This document shows positions 11,313 to 22,361 of a stretch of DNA of 64,000 nucleotides, piece after piece. The position numbers were made by a program, and so were the translations under genes. The DNA is taken from the NCBI GenBank assembly GCA_001599815.1, contig BCIA01000005.1, forward strand, positions 3,728,472 through 3,792,471, read 5' to 3'. The notes beneath the pieces were generated by a model, which was not told the DNA's origin, did no database searches, and saw only the letters and a program-made list of their open reading frames with translations. This stretch comes from Furcasterigmium furcatum (Eukaryota > Ascomycota > Sordariomycetes > Glomerellales > Plectosphaerellaceae). How positions within the stretch are numbered: position 1 is the first letter of the stretch; each line of letters begins with the position of its first letter.

Positions 11313-13218
11313 ATGGCCGCCACACTTGCTTGCTCAGTCCTGGCACTGATGATCATGGGTGCCAGAGGCATTCATCTTGATGTGTCTAACCAGGGTCAGA
11401 GAAGATATTCAGGCAAGAAGACTGGCAGATGGACTGACATGCTGGACAGCATCCATCCGTGAAGCTGCCAGCACCATCGCCCACGGTGCCATGTCCTACT
11501 ACAACGGCAACACTTCCGGAAACCCAGTCGTTCGTCTCCCCCTGATGACCTGTCAAGCTGTTCCTGACTCTACCACAGATGGTCGGTGACCTCCCCGACC
11601 CCTATTACTGGTGGCAAGCCGGTGCTCTCTGGGGCGCCATGCTCGACTATTACCATTATACGAGTGACCCAACCTACAACCACGTCGTCCTCGAAGCCCC
11701 CTCGCTCCCGCCAACACCGGCCCCAAGCACGACTTCAACCCTCCCGAGCATTACCTCGAGCTCGGCAACGATGACCTCAGCTTCTGGGGCTTCGCCGTCC
11801 TCTCCGCTGCCGAGCGAAACTTCCCCCAGCCGAAACCCGATCTCCCGTCCTGGCTCGACATGGGACAGAACATCTTCCGCACTCTCTCCTCACGCTGGAA
11901 CACCACCCACTGCGGCGGCGGCGTCCTCTGGCAGGTCTTCGAAAGCAACCCCAACGGCCTCAACTACAAGAACTCGGTGACGAACGGCGGACTGTTCCAG
12001 CTAGCGGCGCGCCTCGCGAGGGCGACCGGGGAGACCACCTACACCGACTGGGCCAGGCGTGCGTGGGACTGGAGCACGGCAACGGGCCTGATCGGGAAGA
12101 AGCTGAACATCTACGACGGCGCGCATGCGAGCGATAACTGTGCCCAGGTCAACCACGTCGCCTTCACTTATACCGCGGGCATCTACCTGCACGGGGCGGC
12201 CATCATGGCCGAGATCACGGGGGATCCGATCTGGGCCGAAAGGGGGCACGGCATCCTCAAGGCGGCAGGGCATTTCTTCGGGCACTCGGATGCCTCGAAG
12301 GACATCATGTATGAGCCTGCATGCGAGCCGAACGACAAGTGCAACCATGACATGAAGGTAAGGATGAATCACACATAGGCAGCAACGCATCACGCCGGTA
12401 TGACTGACCCGTGCAGTCTCTCAAAGCATATCTCTCCCGTTTCATGTGGCAGTCCACCCATCACCTACCGTCCCTCGCCCCTGAGGTCAAGAGGCTTCTC
12501 CAGGCCTCGTCTCTGGCGGCCGCCCAGGCCTGCTCTGGCGGGGCCAACGGGGCCACTTGCGGACAGAAATGGTATGTTGGAGGCTTCGACCACTCCGTTG
12601 GCCTCGGGCAGCAGATGTGCGCCCTCGAGACGATCCAGGGGCTGCTCATCGACGAGACGGAGGCGCCTTTCAAAGCCGGTGGTATCAAGATCGTCAGAGA
12701 CACGAGTTGGCCTGCGAGGCCCGATGGACGGCAAAAGCCGGAAGAGGGTACATACTCACCTCCAAGATAATGACGATGAAATCATCAAAGCTGACTCTCA
12801 TCCTCGTAGCTCCCAAGGGCGGCACACCAAACCAGGATGACAGCGGTGCAGGAGGCGCCCCCATCCCGCCCGCAACTTTACAATCTGGCGTCATTCTGGG
12901 AGTCATCGTATGTAGTCTCATCCTCCTCTAGGTCTTGCTCTACAAGGCTGTACTGCGCAAGAAGTGATGGCTGACGTTTGCCTCAAGGAGCTTCAGCCAG
13001 TGGCTTCTTCTCCAAGGACAGGCTCAACCGTGGCTTCCGAACTGAGGAGTGACGTCCGAAAGGCCGATGCCGTCCAGGTGGCGCGGGAGAAGGAGGTCGC
13101 GAAAGAGGTCACGAAAGAGGACACTGATGAAGATGTGAAGTCAGGAGTTGGCGCCCTCGTGCCCTCACTATGGCCAGGGGTGCTCGTCGGCGGCGTTGCC
13201 GCTGCCTTAATTTCATGA
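11313..13218 (+). CDS. GPI-anchored GH76 mannan endo-1,6-alpha-mannosidase (DCW1/DFG5 type), with apparent frameshift
   Basis: Cell-wall enzyme family that processes mannan or GPI glycans and links GPI proteins to the wall. Proposed exons are 11313-11394, 11450-11526, 11579-12357, 12417-12747, 12810-12907 and 12997-13218. It opens with a signal peptide (MAATLACSVLALMIMGARG), followed by SIREAASTIAHGAMSYYNGN. GH76 landmarks follow: DPYYWWQAGALWGAMLDYYHY, the GNDDLSFWGFAVL acidic pair, and GGLFQLAARLARATG. The reading frame breaks near 11697-11700: VVLEA and LAPANTGPKHDFNPP are in different frames with no possible intron, so one base is missing or two are extra. The last intron (12908-12996; GTATGT, CTGAC branch, TTCAG) leads in phase to a Ser/Glu/Lys-rich stretch and the hydrophobic tail PSLWPGVLVGGVAAALIS, a GPI signal. 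Without it the protein stops at 12931. Confidence 0.8.
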
Positions 13219-14120
13219 CGGGACGGGGAATATGTTTTTCGTAGTTAATACGTGCCTGCTTATAACGTTCCCTCGACTTGGTCAGCCTTCTGACAAATGT
13301 GCATGCATCACCAGTCGCACGGCCAGCGAGGCCTCCATAACCTCAGGCTATTACCGGCGGTTGTAGCTCAACTTTCGAGGACAGTGCCTCTCCTCTCTAT
13401 TGCTCATCTCGTTACAGTCAACGGATATTGCAAATGTCCGTCTGGGTGAGAGATCACGATCCCGCCGAGCCCCTGGCGCTCGGATGCCGCCCTGACACAG
13501 GAAAGACTGTGGTTCAAGCTGCTCGGCGCGCCGATCACCTCCGTCCCCACCTCCGGCGAACGGATTTCCGAGGGGATCCGATGAACATCCACTCAAAGTG
13601 ATGCTCCATCTGGGTACATAAGTATGGGGTGGCGGCGCATTGGCGGGCGCAGTCATCGATGGCCGCGGAGTTCGGACAGATGCCGGGTGGCTATCTGAAC
13701 CGGGCAACCAGCTCGAGAGAGCTAGATGCCCTTGCCTGTCATCACAGCCGGCTTAGGTGAAATTTGCTAGGTCGGACTGATTGCATGAGGGCATCGTGGG
13801 CCCATTGTGGTATCTACACCTATCTCCGACTCCCAACAACGCCGATGGGGGGTATAACTCCAAATAGGAGCATGAAAAATAGCCATGACGACCTCGTAGC
13901 CGCTCATCCAGCGACATCTCCGAAGGCCGTGGGAAAATCAATGAACCGCTCGCTGTCCCTGACAAAACACGTCATGATGAGAGGCGTCCGGTGGCGGTAC
14001 GCGCAATATATGCAGGAGTTCTCCCTCCGCTCCTCTCGGAATAGCATGGCAACGCAGTGCCACTGCGCTGTGTCCAACATTTTGCAACACCGTACTGTTT
14101 GTTGCCTGCGGGCTGTCCCG
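13219..14120. other. Intergenic region between convergent genes
   Basis: This lies between the 3' ends of the GH76 gene and the GPI-anchored protein gene, so it should hold two terminators. Nothing recognisable is encoded. At 900 bp it is long for a region without promoters. Confidence 0.5.
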
Positions 14121-14918
14121 TTACAGGGCCAGCGCAGCCATTAACAGACTGCTCAATGCCCCTGCGAGTAAAACCGGTCTTGAGAGTCCGGAGGCGACGC
14201 TGCCCTCCGTCTCCTCTGGAATCGTGTCCGTGCCTGTTGGTAAAGTGCCGTCGTACAGGAAGTCGTCTGTGACGACGCGCGAGTCATCCGTGGAGAGGGC
14301 CGAGTTCGCGATATCCTCAACCGCCCCGGTTGCCGTGGGTTGCTCCGCCAGGGTCAGGACGGCCCACTGGACCTCAGAACCGGAGAGCGTCGAGGTCCAG
14401 CTGATCTCTGTTGGGCCGGTGTGTAGGCCGACCGTGAGGCCGCTCTTGAGGCTCGAGTATGCTGAACATGCCGCCTCCGTCGTGCCCGCCAAACTGCATT
14501 CCAGATTCACCGTGCTAGGTGCGCGGTCAGTACAGGTCCGAGTGTGCAACTCTCATATGCGGCACATACTACGTTGACGTCTGCGTGCCCTCAAACCGCA
14601 GGGTGTTGTTGCTTTCAGCAAAGACGAAGGGAAAGTCCAGCGCCAAGTTGCATGCTGGCCTGGTTTGTGGTGCGCAGAATATCGTGTACGTTGTTTCCGA
14701 GGCATCCTGTGGTAGCTGGGGTTAGCTTGGGGATTTGAACAGCATGAGGCTACACCAGAGAAGCATACACTTGTGATGATACTGCCTCGGACCAGAGACC
14801 AAGACTTGGTCGAATAGTATGGCAGGAAGATGGGGACCGTTGTCGGCTCATCGGCGAGGCCGCCATGGGGGAAGAGGAAGAGCGAGAAGAGAAGCAGCAA
14901 GGGCTCAGGGTATCGCAT
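14121..14918 (-). CDS. Small secreted GPI-anchored protein of unknown function
   Basis: Three exons (14918-14769, 14706-14573, 14514-14121) give 225 residues, joined by introns of 62 and 58 nt that preserve frame. The N-terminus MRYPEPLLLLFSLFLFPHGGLADE is a clear signal peptide. The mature part has paired cysteines (FCAPQTRPACNLAL; NLECSLAGTTEAACSAY), the hydrophobic strand FPFVFAESNNTLRFEGTQ, and a Ser/Thr-rich region that probably carries O-glycans. It ends in a small-residue segment and a hydrophobic tail (LLAGALSSLLMAALAL) with no basic residue after it, as expected for GPI attachment. I believe related uncharacterised proteins are common in filamentous ascomycetes, but I cannot give a function. 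Likely location: plasma membrane or cell wall. Confidence 0.82.
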
Positions 14919-17574
14919 CTTGACACCGCTCTTCCAGCCGCGGAAGAGCGAGCGAGGTGGTATTGATTGTGTGAGAGTGCGTTTGATGAAGGGATCGGCT
15001 GGCGTTCGAGGGTTGCTTCAGCTGGCGGTGGGAGAACAAAGTCGCGGATTGGCGTCTCGACGGGATCGAGGGCGTCGCCTTAGTCTGGGATCGAGGGGCA
15101 GAAGATGTGTCGTCGAGTCGAGCTGTGGTGGGAGAGAGATGCGGCGATGGCAGGGTGACGTCGTCGATCAGCGGCCCCAATTCCTCGTACATTCGGTCGA
15201 GCTGAGGTCTGCAATGACAAAATCGGGGCTGGCGAGGAGTGCCAGTGGTGGGCTGCTCGGAATTATATGAAGACGTGAAGGGGAACGCCGAGGCTTGGAG
15301 AGGAAGTTGGATGACTGTGGAATGTCTGGGCGCCGTGGAGGACAAGCAGTCGGCAGGAGAAGTACCATAGGCGGCGCGCGGACGGGTCAAGACTCGAGAG
15401 GCGGGAGTGAAACAGCATGTGCAGCGTTGGCGGCGAAGGCGATGAATGTCGTAAACCTAGGCAAAGGCAAAGTCAAAGGCCAGGGCAGCCAGCCAGCAGC
15501 CAGTTGAGCCAGCCAGGAGGAGGGAGCACACAGAGTGTCCCTTGGCTCTTGGCTCTTGGCCTCACTTGGCACCAGTGCACAAGAGCTGGGCCTGGCGTGG
15601 CAGCGACCCGATGGAGATTGTTTGCGGAGCCGTGTCTTTGTGGTTCCCTTGGGGTTCGGTCTCGGCAGTCTTGGGAACGTCTCGTCTCGTCTCGGGCTGT
15701 CGTGAAGTTGCAGTCGCGATATCACTCCCAGCAGCAACCCGAGCACGTCCTGGCCGCCGCCGCAGGGGAGGGAGGATGCGCTGCCGAGTTGCCGTTGGCG
15801 GATGGGCCAAGGCTGGGCCCTGAGGCGGTGGGCGCTGGGCGTTCCGAGGGGGGAAGAATACCGATGGCTTGACTACCTAGTTGAGCAGAGGGATCCCATC
15901 GTGGACGCGGGGAGGTCAACGCCCGGGGCGAGTGGTTGAGGGCTTTTGCGACCCGGAGGCAGAGGGGGGGGCAGAGCAGACAGGGCACAGAAGAGAGGTG
16001 GAATGAATGGCTTCAGCAAGGTCCGAGACGGGACCCGATTCCGCCTCCGACTCGACAGGTCTTCAAGCGCCAAGACCGCCAGTGGAAAACACAAGCTGGG
16101 CGCATGATTGCTGATGCCAAGGCCAAATGCCAAGGCGTTCGGGAGAAGGACAGCCAATGTTCAGAACGCCAAGCGATTTTGTCTGGGAGTTGGGCGGGGT
16201 GAAGATGAAAAACGAAGTGAAAAAGGAAATAGGGGCTCTTGGCCCCAAGAAAGACGTCCTAGCACGCTGCCGACGGGACGCTCCCACCGCCTGACGCCCC
16301 GCTGAAGCTACCCATTGGCTCCGCGACGGTGTCAGTGGAGGGCCCATCCGCCGCGCCGCCGCCGCCCGCTCCTCCACTCTCCGCCCGGTGCGGTCATGTG
16401 CCCTCCTGTCCATTGATGATCCATTTCGCTTCGTAGCCTCGTAGGTCTTCACCATCTCCATCTCCAGCGGAACAGATCCATCGCCATGTGTCAAGTGCCG
16501 GCCACCGGTAATCTGCTCTGTTCAGGCCGGAATATACCGAAATCGAGGCCCATCTCGATCCACAGGGAAAACCTGACAGACACACATCCTGTCTCGGCCG
16601 CCTGCTCGGACAGTCTTGGTCCCAAGATCTTGGAGTCCCCCTCGCGTGAGCCGTCATTTCACCCAACAGGCTTGTCATTTGTCACCACGATGTGAAACGG
16701 AGGTGTCCTGCTGGTACGCGACTGCCCGTGAGTCGTCATCCCTTGGCGGGTGGCGGCTGAATAGTGTCCCTGCAAGCTTCCGAGGCGCTTGGGTGCCAGC
16801 GGATGGCCCTCAACCGTCGGGCTAGACCTGACATTAGACGAAGCGTCGGAACACAAGGGCACCACCCGACCAATCGCCATGTGTTTTTGCCCACAATCGG
16901 GAAAAAAATATTCAGCGTCGCTGCCCGCCAGGCTCCGTGCTGGACAGGAGCTGCTTCCGGCCCGGCGCCGGCGCCCCACGCCGATCTTGCGGCGCGTTTG
17001 ATAGTACCGGTCGACTGCCGACTCCGGGCGTTGTCTTCGAGTCGGGCTATGAGCGATTGACCTATGCGCCGGTTTCCGTTCAGCCGACAGGGAAGCACGT
17101 CGTAACGTAATATTGGCCAATATCAGAGCGTCCATATGCACCTTATTCGCCAGAATGAAGAACCTCAACTTGAACGAGGCTGCTTCTGAGTCAGCGAAGG
17201 GCCACCACGGGGCTAGATGAACAACTTGAAATTCACTTCATCTTATCATGCGGCTTATTCGTGATACGTTTCTGCCAGTCGACCTCTATGGGGCAGCTCC
17301 GAAGCAGGTGAACGGCTATCTCTGAGGTGTACCCTGCCCTTCCAACACTCTGATGCAGGTTCTCTGATTCCGAGTCTTGTCACTGCAGCCAGGTATCGAG
17401 ATTCGATGCCTGTATAAATCTTCACCTTCAGAGGCTGGTATCGAATGACATCTCTCCTTGATCGCAAACCCACCCACAGGCTGCGCCAAACTAAGCTTCG
17501 GAGCCCAAAACTTCGGCACAGTAAGGCGCTTCCTCGAATACTACCAGAGGCGACAGCACCATAAAATCCAGACA
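14919..17574. other. Intergenic region between divergent genes, no gene recognised
   Basis: About 2.6 kb separates the start of the GPI-anchored protein (-) from the unknown protein at 17575 (+). Many overlapping ORFs are present, but they look compositional and match no family I know. It presumably contains both promoters and leaders. A possible donor (GTAAGG, 17521) lies just upstream of the 17575 ATG. Confidence 0.5.
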
Positions 17575-18381
17575 ATGTCCAATCGCGACCGATCGGAAAG
17601 TCCCCAGGGCTTCGTTCGTTTGGTCACACGCCAACGACCCAATGATCTAATCCCCGAGGGCCATGCGGGAAGGATGAGGAGCAGAGAAGTACGCCGAGGA
17701 GTTGCCACAGGTGTTCTGAACGACGAGTCAGTGGAGTCAGTGTCTGACATCTCTCAGATAAATAAGCAGTCTGGACCAGGATTCTCCGACTCCCACGATG
17801 AGCAAGACACCGATGAGTATTGGCATTCGGCGCAATTGGATTGGAGCGACATGAACGACTGCATCAGTCTGGGGCCAGGCCGCTCATGCCGAGAAGGATG
17901 GGCACACAGTCGCAGTAGCACTCTTGTCAACCCCTCTGAATACCAGCACTCCCTGGCCTCAAACTCACCGGCAGACAAGGCACGCAACCAAGACAGACCG
18001 TCCCCTCAAAGATTCGCAGAAGACCTAGAGATCGAGTCCTCCCCGCGCCCTCACGAGCCGGACTCTTCCCAAAATTCGGGCTTCGCCCAACGACCACCAA
18101 CGAGACGGGGCGAGCAAGAAAGGGAAAGGAACGACTTGAACGCAGACGAGACCAGCCTCATGGGTGCCTGGGATTGCCGCTCAAGCAGCCTCAAGAACGA
18201 GCCGGTCGAAAACTATGGGAAAACCATGGGTATGCTTTGCCCAGTGTGTGGTCATCAAACGGACGGGGCGGCCTCACACTCGTCTGAAGGGTCACCTTTA
18301 TGGCAAGAAGGTGGCGATGAGCGAATCGATAGTGAATTTACTCGGGCAGGGTTGATAGGAGCTCTCGAGACGAGAGTCTGA
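17575..18381 (+). CDS. Hypothetical protein, mostly disordered
   Basis: A single open frame of 268 codons. I do not recognise the family. The translation is rich in Ser, Asp, Glu, Arg and Asn, with no membrane segment or signal peptide and only one CxxC (CPVCGHQ, near residue 225) towards the C-terminus, so there is no complete zinc site. The frame stays open for 117 nt upstream of the ATG without another ATG. Support is moderate: the frame is long and its composition is protein-like, but no domain confirms it. A GTATGC near 18231 could be a splice donor, so the C-terminal part might differ. Its 3' end faces that of the MscL gene, 242 bp away. Confidence 0.45.
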   Translation: MSNRDRSESPQGFVRLVTRQRPNDLIPEGHAGRMRSREVRRGVATGVLNDESVESVSDISQINKQSGPGFSDSHDEQDTDEYWHSAQLDWSDMNDCISLGPGRSCREGWAHSRSSTLVNPSEYQHSLASNSPADKARNQDRPSPQRFAEDLEIESSPRPHEPDSSQNSGFAQRPPTRRGEQERERNDLNADETSLMGAWDCRSSSLKNEPVENYGKTMGMLCPVCGHQTDGAASHSSEGSPLWQEGGDERIDSEFTRAGLIGALETRV

Positions 18382-18623
18382 CATATGGAGATTGATGGAC
18401 CCGGCGAGGGGTCATGCAAAAGTCTCAACGCCTCTTGCGACTGAGAATGAGAATGCGTAGAGCGCAATGTGTTCAAGCAAACATCAATCGTCCCCGGGGT
18501 ATGAAACACCAAACCATGCAGATGAAGCTTCACCGTCGTGATGAAAGACAAAGGAAATAAGCAGGTAGCCGTCAGTCATTAGGCATGAGTCGTAGGTCGG
18601 ATCTGAGGGTAAGAAGGGTTGCA

Positions 18624-19359
18624 TCAGCGATGGAGGCGGTCTTCCCTGCCATCGAGCCAGCTTGTGCAGTGTATGCATCGAACCGACTGCCAGCCAAAGG
18701 TTAGGTCAGGTCTCGTCCGTCTGCTTACCAGGGAAGGGAGATGGCGAGACGTACATTTTCATTGACTCGCTTCTTGCAATACTTGCACTTCTTGGTGTGC
18801 TTGATGATAGGGTCGGCGGAGAAGAACTGGTAGAAGTGTGCGAGGCCCCAGAGCGACAGGCCTACGCAGAAGAAGGATATGAGGGTGTTGAGGAAGGACC
18901 TGTGTCATCGCCCGAAGTCAGACAACATGAACATAAGCATAAATAGACTTTCGGGAGAGGCGACATACCCCCACGCTAAGACGACGGCGCCGTCTTCTTG
19001 TGCCTGGACGATGGTGTTGTATCCGTGCTCGGGGTAGTGATCGCCACTTTTGAGGACGTAAAACTGCTCCTCCATGTTCTTGTTAAGAGGGAAGATGACC
19101 GACAGCGGGGGCATGAGGATGCCGGTGACGAAGGAGTTGACGACGGTGGTGAACGATGCCGCGAGTCTGGGGGATTGTGAGCACTCAACGATCGCCTCGA
19201 GGGAGGTGGCCAGAAGACTCACATCAATCCAAAAGCAATCTCGAGGATGTTGCCCTGCATGGCAAAGTCGACGAAGCCGCTCCAGAGCCGGCCGGCCCTC
19301 TGGCTCGCCTGGGTGAGGATTGTATCCTCATCATCGCTAAAGTCGACAAGGCGCGGCAT
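18624..19359 (-). CDS. Large-conductance mechanosensitive channel, fungal MscL family
   Basis: Four exons (19359-19223, 19166-18969, 18899-18755, 18686-18624) give 180 residues; introns are 56, 69 and 68 nt and all keep frame. MscL opens under membrane tension to release solutes. The first segment DFAMQGNILEIAFGLILAASFTTVVNSFVTGILMPPLSVI matches the TM1 signature of the family (cut here by the first intron). A loop (FYVLKSGDHYPEHGYNTIVQAQEDGA) and TM2 (AWGSFLNTLISFFCVGLSLWGLAHFY) follow. The tail differs from the short helical bundle of E. coli MscL: it carries two CxxC pairs (CKYCKK and CIHCTSW), resembling a small zinc ribbon. The membrane is not evident from sequence; plasma membrane or an organelle is possible. 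The N-terminus is short and acidic (VDFSDDEDT). Confidence 0.88.
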
Positions 19360-20566
19360 CGTGCAATACGAGACGCTTTCTCCGAACGAGCGGAGGTTGT
19401 CTCGCAGACCCGAGGGCATGAGGGATGCGGGATGCGGGAGCACAGGGAAAGATAAAGGTCCAGGCCGGACGATAGCGACAGGGGGTGCACGGGTGCGGAA
19501 AGGCGGTGGCTGGACACCGCTACTGCAGCGTGCCAATTGCAGTCACGACAGCGGCGCTGATATCGGGGGAGACGGTCACGATGCAGGTGGACGGGCGAGG
19601 AGTGGTTGAATTGGGAGGCTGGCGGCTGCCCGTACTACTAATAAATGCCTATGAGGAGGCCCGAGTACCCAGACTTGGCCAGAGCTCTGCAGGTGACCTC
19701 CTTCTCCAGCTTGGAACTGATAAGCAATTGACTGACGGCCGGATACGCGACTCAAGATCGGCGCTCTTGAAAATGTTAGTGGGTTTCCAGGTTCGATGCG
19801 GGGTACAGTTTTCAGGGTCCAGGCCGCTAGAAACCGCTGCTTCAGCTGAGGCGGGCGGCAGGACTAGCCACCTCGCTGGCTCACCAGCCACACCCGGCTG
19901 CCATGTAAGCAACGTCATCGCAGCCGACGTCATTGTTTCTGGTTCTACGCCTCGCCACGTTGATCAACCCTCCCATTCGCCATCTCCCTTTCACTTCGTT
20001 CCCGGTCCTGGGCCTTGGACCAGGACGACAGGACCTGGGACTGGCCATCGAGTCACTTCTTTGAAACCCATTCGGTGCATGGCTTCTGGACTACAAGATT
20101 GAAATATGCCAGACAAAGCAAACTGGTCAAAGCAGTCGCTTGATCACATTCAGGGGCAACCAACAAATATATATTCCTGTGGTGAAGCGCCACCCACCGA
20201 GACAATGAATGCCTACCAAAAAACAGTCGGGTGACTTGATCTACATGCCTACTGCTGAAGTGTCTTACGCTGCCAAGTTTCCTAGTCACCACAACGCCTC
20301 CCTCCACTCGTTGCATCATAAAAGAACCACACCAATACGAGGCCCAGGCCGAGACCCAGCTTTGAGCCCACCAAGAAAAGTTATCTACCCAAGGCCTTGG
20401 AATCTCGCCTTCTTTTCTGCTTCTCCTTCTCCAGGCCCAGACTTGCATAGAGCACACTGCGAACGACTCTTCCACGATATCGACGGGCACCTAGCCAGTG
20501 CCCCTGCTACTCAGAACCAGAGAACACCACTCCATCTATCATCAACGCCCAACGGGAGCCGCAACC
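19360..20566. other. Intergenic region between divergent MscL and SUR7-like genes
   Basis: It holds the promoters of both flanking genes. Overlapping ORFs on both strands lack family resemblance. An imperfect hairpin (GTCCTGG/CCAGGAC) lies near 20005-20026. No other structure is evident. Confidence 0.5.
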
Positions 20567-21587
20567 ATGTTGCTCCGACTCTCGGTGCTCTTTCCATGGG
20601 CACTCTGTACCGTCTCGTTTGTCCTGTCCTTCCTGCTCCTCTTCGCGGGCCACAAGGAGGGCTTCATGGAGGAATACTCCCTCCTCAGAGTGAGTTGACA
20701 TCCATCTCTGACCAACACCGTGAAAATAACCTCCTAACGGGCCTATCTTGTAGCTGAACACATCTACTCTCGGCTACAACCTTGTCCCCTCCTCCGACCA
20801 GACCGAGGATCGCGATGGGTTCCGTGGCTGGCTCGACGACCTCCAGGATGACGCTGCCGACTTCCTGAACGATATCGGCAACGACGTCGCAGACCGCTTA
20901 TCAGATGAGCTTGGGATTTCGCAGTGGTATTCTATTCACATGATGACCCTGTGCCGCGGCGACTTCGAGCCCAACGCTACCGACCCGGATCCAGGCTTCA
21001 ACGTAACCAGCTGCACCCGCTCGTCCCCTGATAGTGAGGTTTCTCCTGCCTTCGTTTAATGACCAAAAGCCCGCTGACAAACTCAAGACCGCGTGAACCT
21101 CTCCGAGCTCATTGACAATCAGCTCCGCCTCGGCCCCCTGGCCCTCTCCCTGGCAGACATCGACTGGCCAGATGAGGTGGACGACGCTATCAGCACAGTC
21201 AACGATGTTCTTCTCGCCGTCTTCATCCTCTACTGCCTTGCCATCGGCTTCTCCGGCCTTGCCATGATCACCGCGCTGGCAGCAGGCTGCCTGGACCCCC
21301 GCCGCCGCCTCATCACCCTCGTCAACGCCCTGCTCGTCTTCCTGGCATTCCTCGTCCTCTTGGCCGCCAGCGTCGGTATCACCGTCGGAGGAAGCATCGG
21401 CGAGGACAAAATCAACGACCATGGAGGTAATATCGGCCTCTCTGCCTCCCGCGGCATGCCTTTTATCACTCTCTCCTGGGTCGCCTTCGGCACCATCACC
21501 CTCGCCCTCTTCTACTGGTTTGCCATGTTCTGCGTCGACCGCCGCGAAAGGAGGAGGCATCGTCACAGCGGAAAGGCGTGGAACTAA
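20567..21587 (+). CDS. SUR7/PalI family plasma-membrane protein
   Basis: Three exons (20567-20689, 20754-21033, 21088-21587) give 300 residues. The layout is typical of the family: TM1 at the N-terminus (LCTVSFVLSFLLLFAG), a large extracellular loop, then three closely spaced TM segments and a basic cytosolic tail (DRRERRRHRH). Conserved features are the LNTSTLGYNL motif right after the first splice site, the ISQWYSIHMMTLCRGDF block with the loop cysteine, a second cysteine in NVTSCTRSS, and LADIDWPDEVDDA before TM2. Family members organise eisosome/MCC membrane domains (SUR7) or sense ambient pH (PalI). The LNTS motif and loop cysteines favour the SUR7 side. The loop contains acidic repeats (WLDDLQDDAADFLNDI). 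Confidence 0.88.
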
Positions 21588-22361
21588 ACCTTGCCCTTCA
21601 CGCCGCATCCGAGGCCTCTTGCCTCTCCATGATCACGCAGTCCCCGTGCGCGCGCATGAAAAATCGCCCTCTTCGCCAACGCCCTTTCTTGTCGAGGCTC
21701 TCGCGGTCGAAGCCCCCCGTGACCAAGTCGCAGAAACTTTCTTCCCTAGTCGATTGTCATTGACTCCTAGGTTGATGGAAACTTCTCCTTTTCTCACACC
21801 CGCGCTTCCCGTTTGACCGAGTCCTCCAGTCTGGTCGCGGCTCCCCCTCATGGTCGAGGCCACCCATCTTGGTCGTAGGCTCCTGATCTCATCAGCGCCT
21901 CTCACCGGTCGAGACAGTCGCCAAGTTGAGATCCCGCCCCCTTCATGCTTCGCATGTGTGCGTGCGCGGAGTCTCCTTTCCGACACTCGTCTCCCGGCTG
22001 ATAGAGGCTCCCCTCGAATCGAGTCTCCCGTTTGGTCACGTCTCCTATTATTGGGTTGAGCCCGTTGCTGCAGCGACGAGGCGGTCTTCATATTCGCTCT
22101 CTTGGACTGAATGGTTGGGGAGGCCAGCCGTCAAAGATTCTCCATTTTCCCTCAGCATCTGGTATGCTGGGACAGCAGTGCGCTTGGCATACAAGAAGGA
22201 AGGACACGCACGTATGATCGTTTATTGAGGATACCCTGTACTAGAATGTAACGACATTTTCCCCAACGCACTTTGTGACCACGTGCCTGTGCGAAACGAA
22301 ATGAGACACGCCATCATGGCAGTCTGGATTGCGATAAAGTGATGCTGCGGACCACCGCTGT
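21588..22361. other. Intergenic region between convergent SUR7-like and LRR-like genes
   Basis: The 3' regions of both genes meet here. No gene is recognised. The first part is CT-rich. Confidence 0.5.

Noticed and set aside
19998..20046. Imperfect inverted repeat GTCCTGG/CCAGGAC as a transposon end or attachment site
   Set aside because: Stem of only 7-8 bp, no partner elsewhere in the window and no target duplication.
20690..20765. Suspected frameshift at the start of SUR7-like exon 2
   Set aside because: Rechecking positions showed the exon starts at 20754 and reads LNTSTLGYNL in frame; no indel is present.
20901..21608. Minus-strand ORF of 235 codons
   Set aside because: Antisense of the SUR7-like gene, whose topology and motifs are clear.
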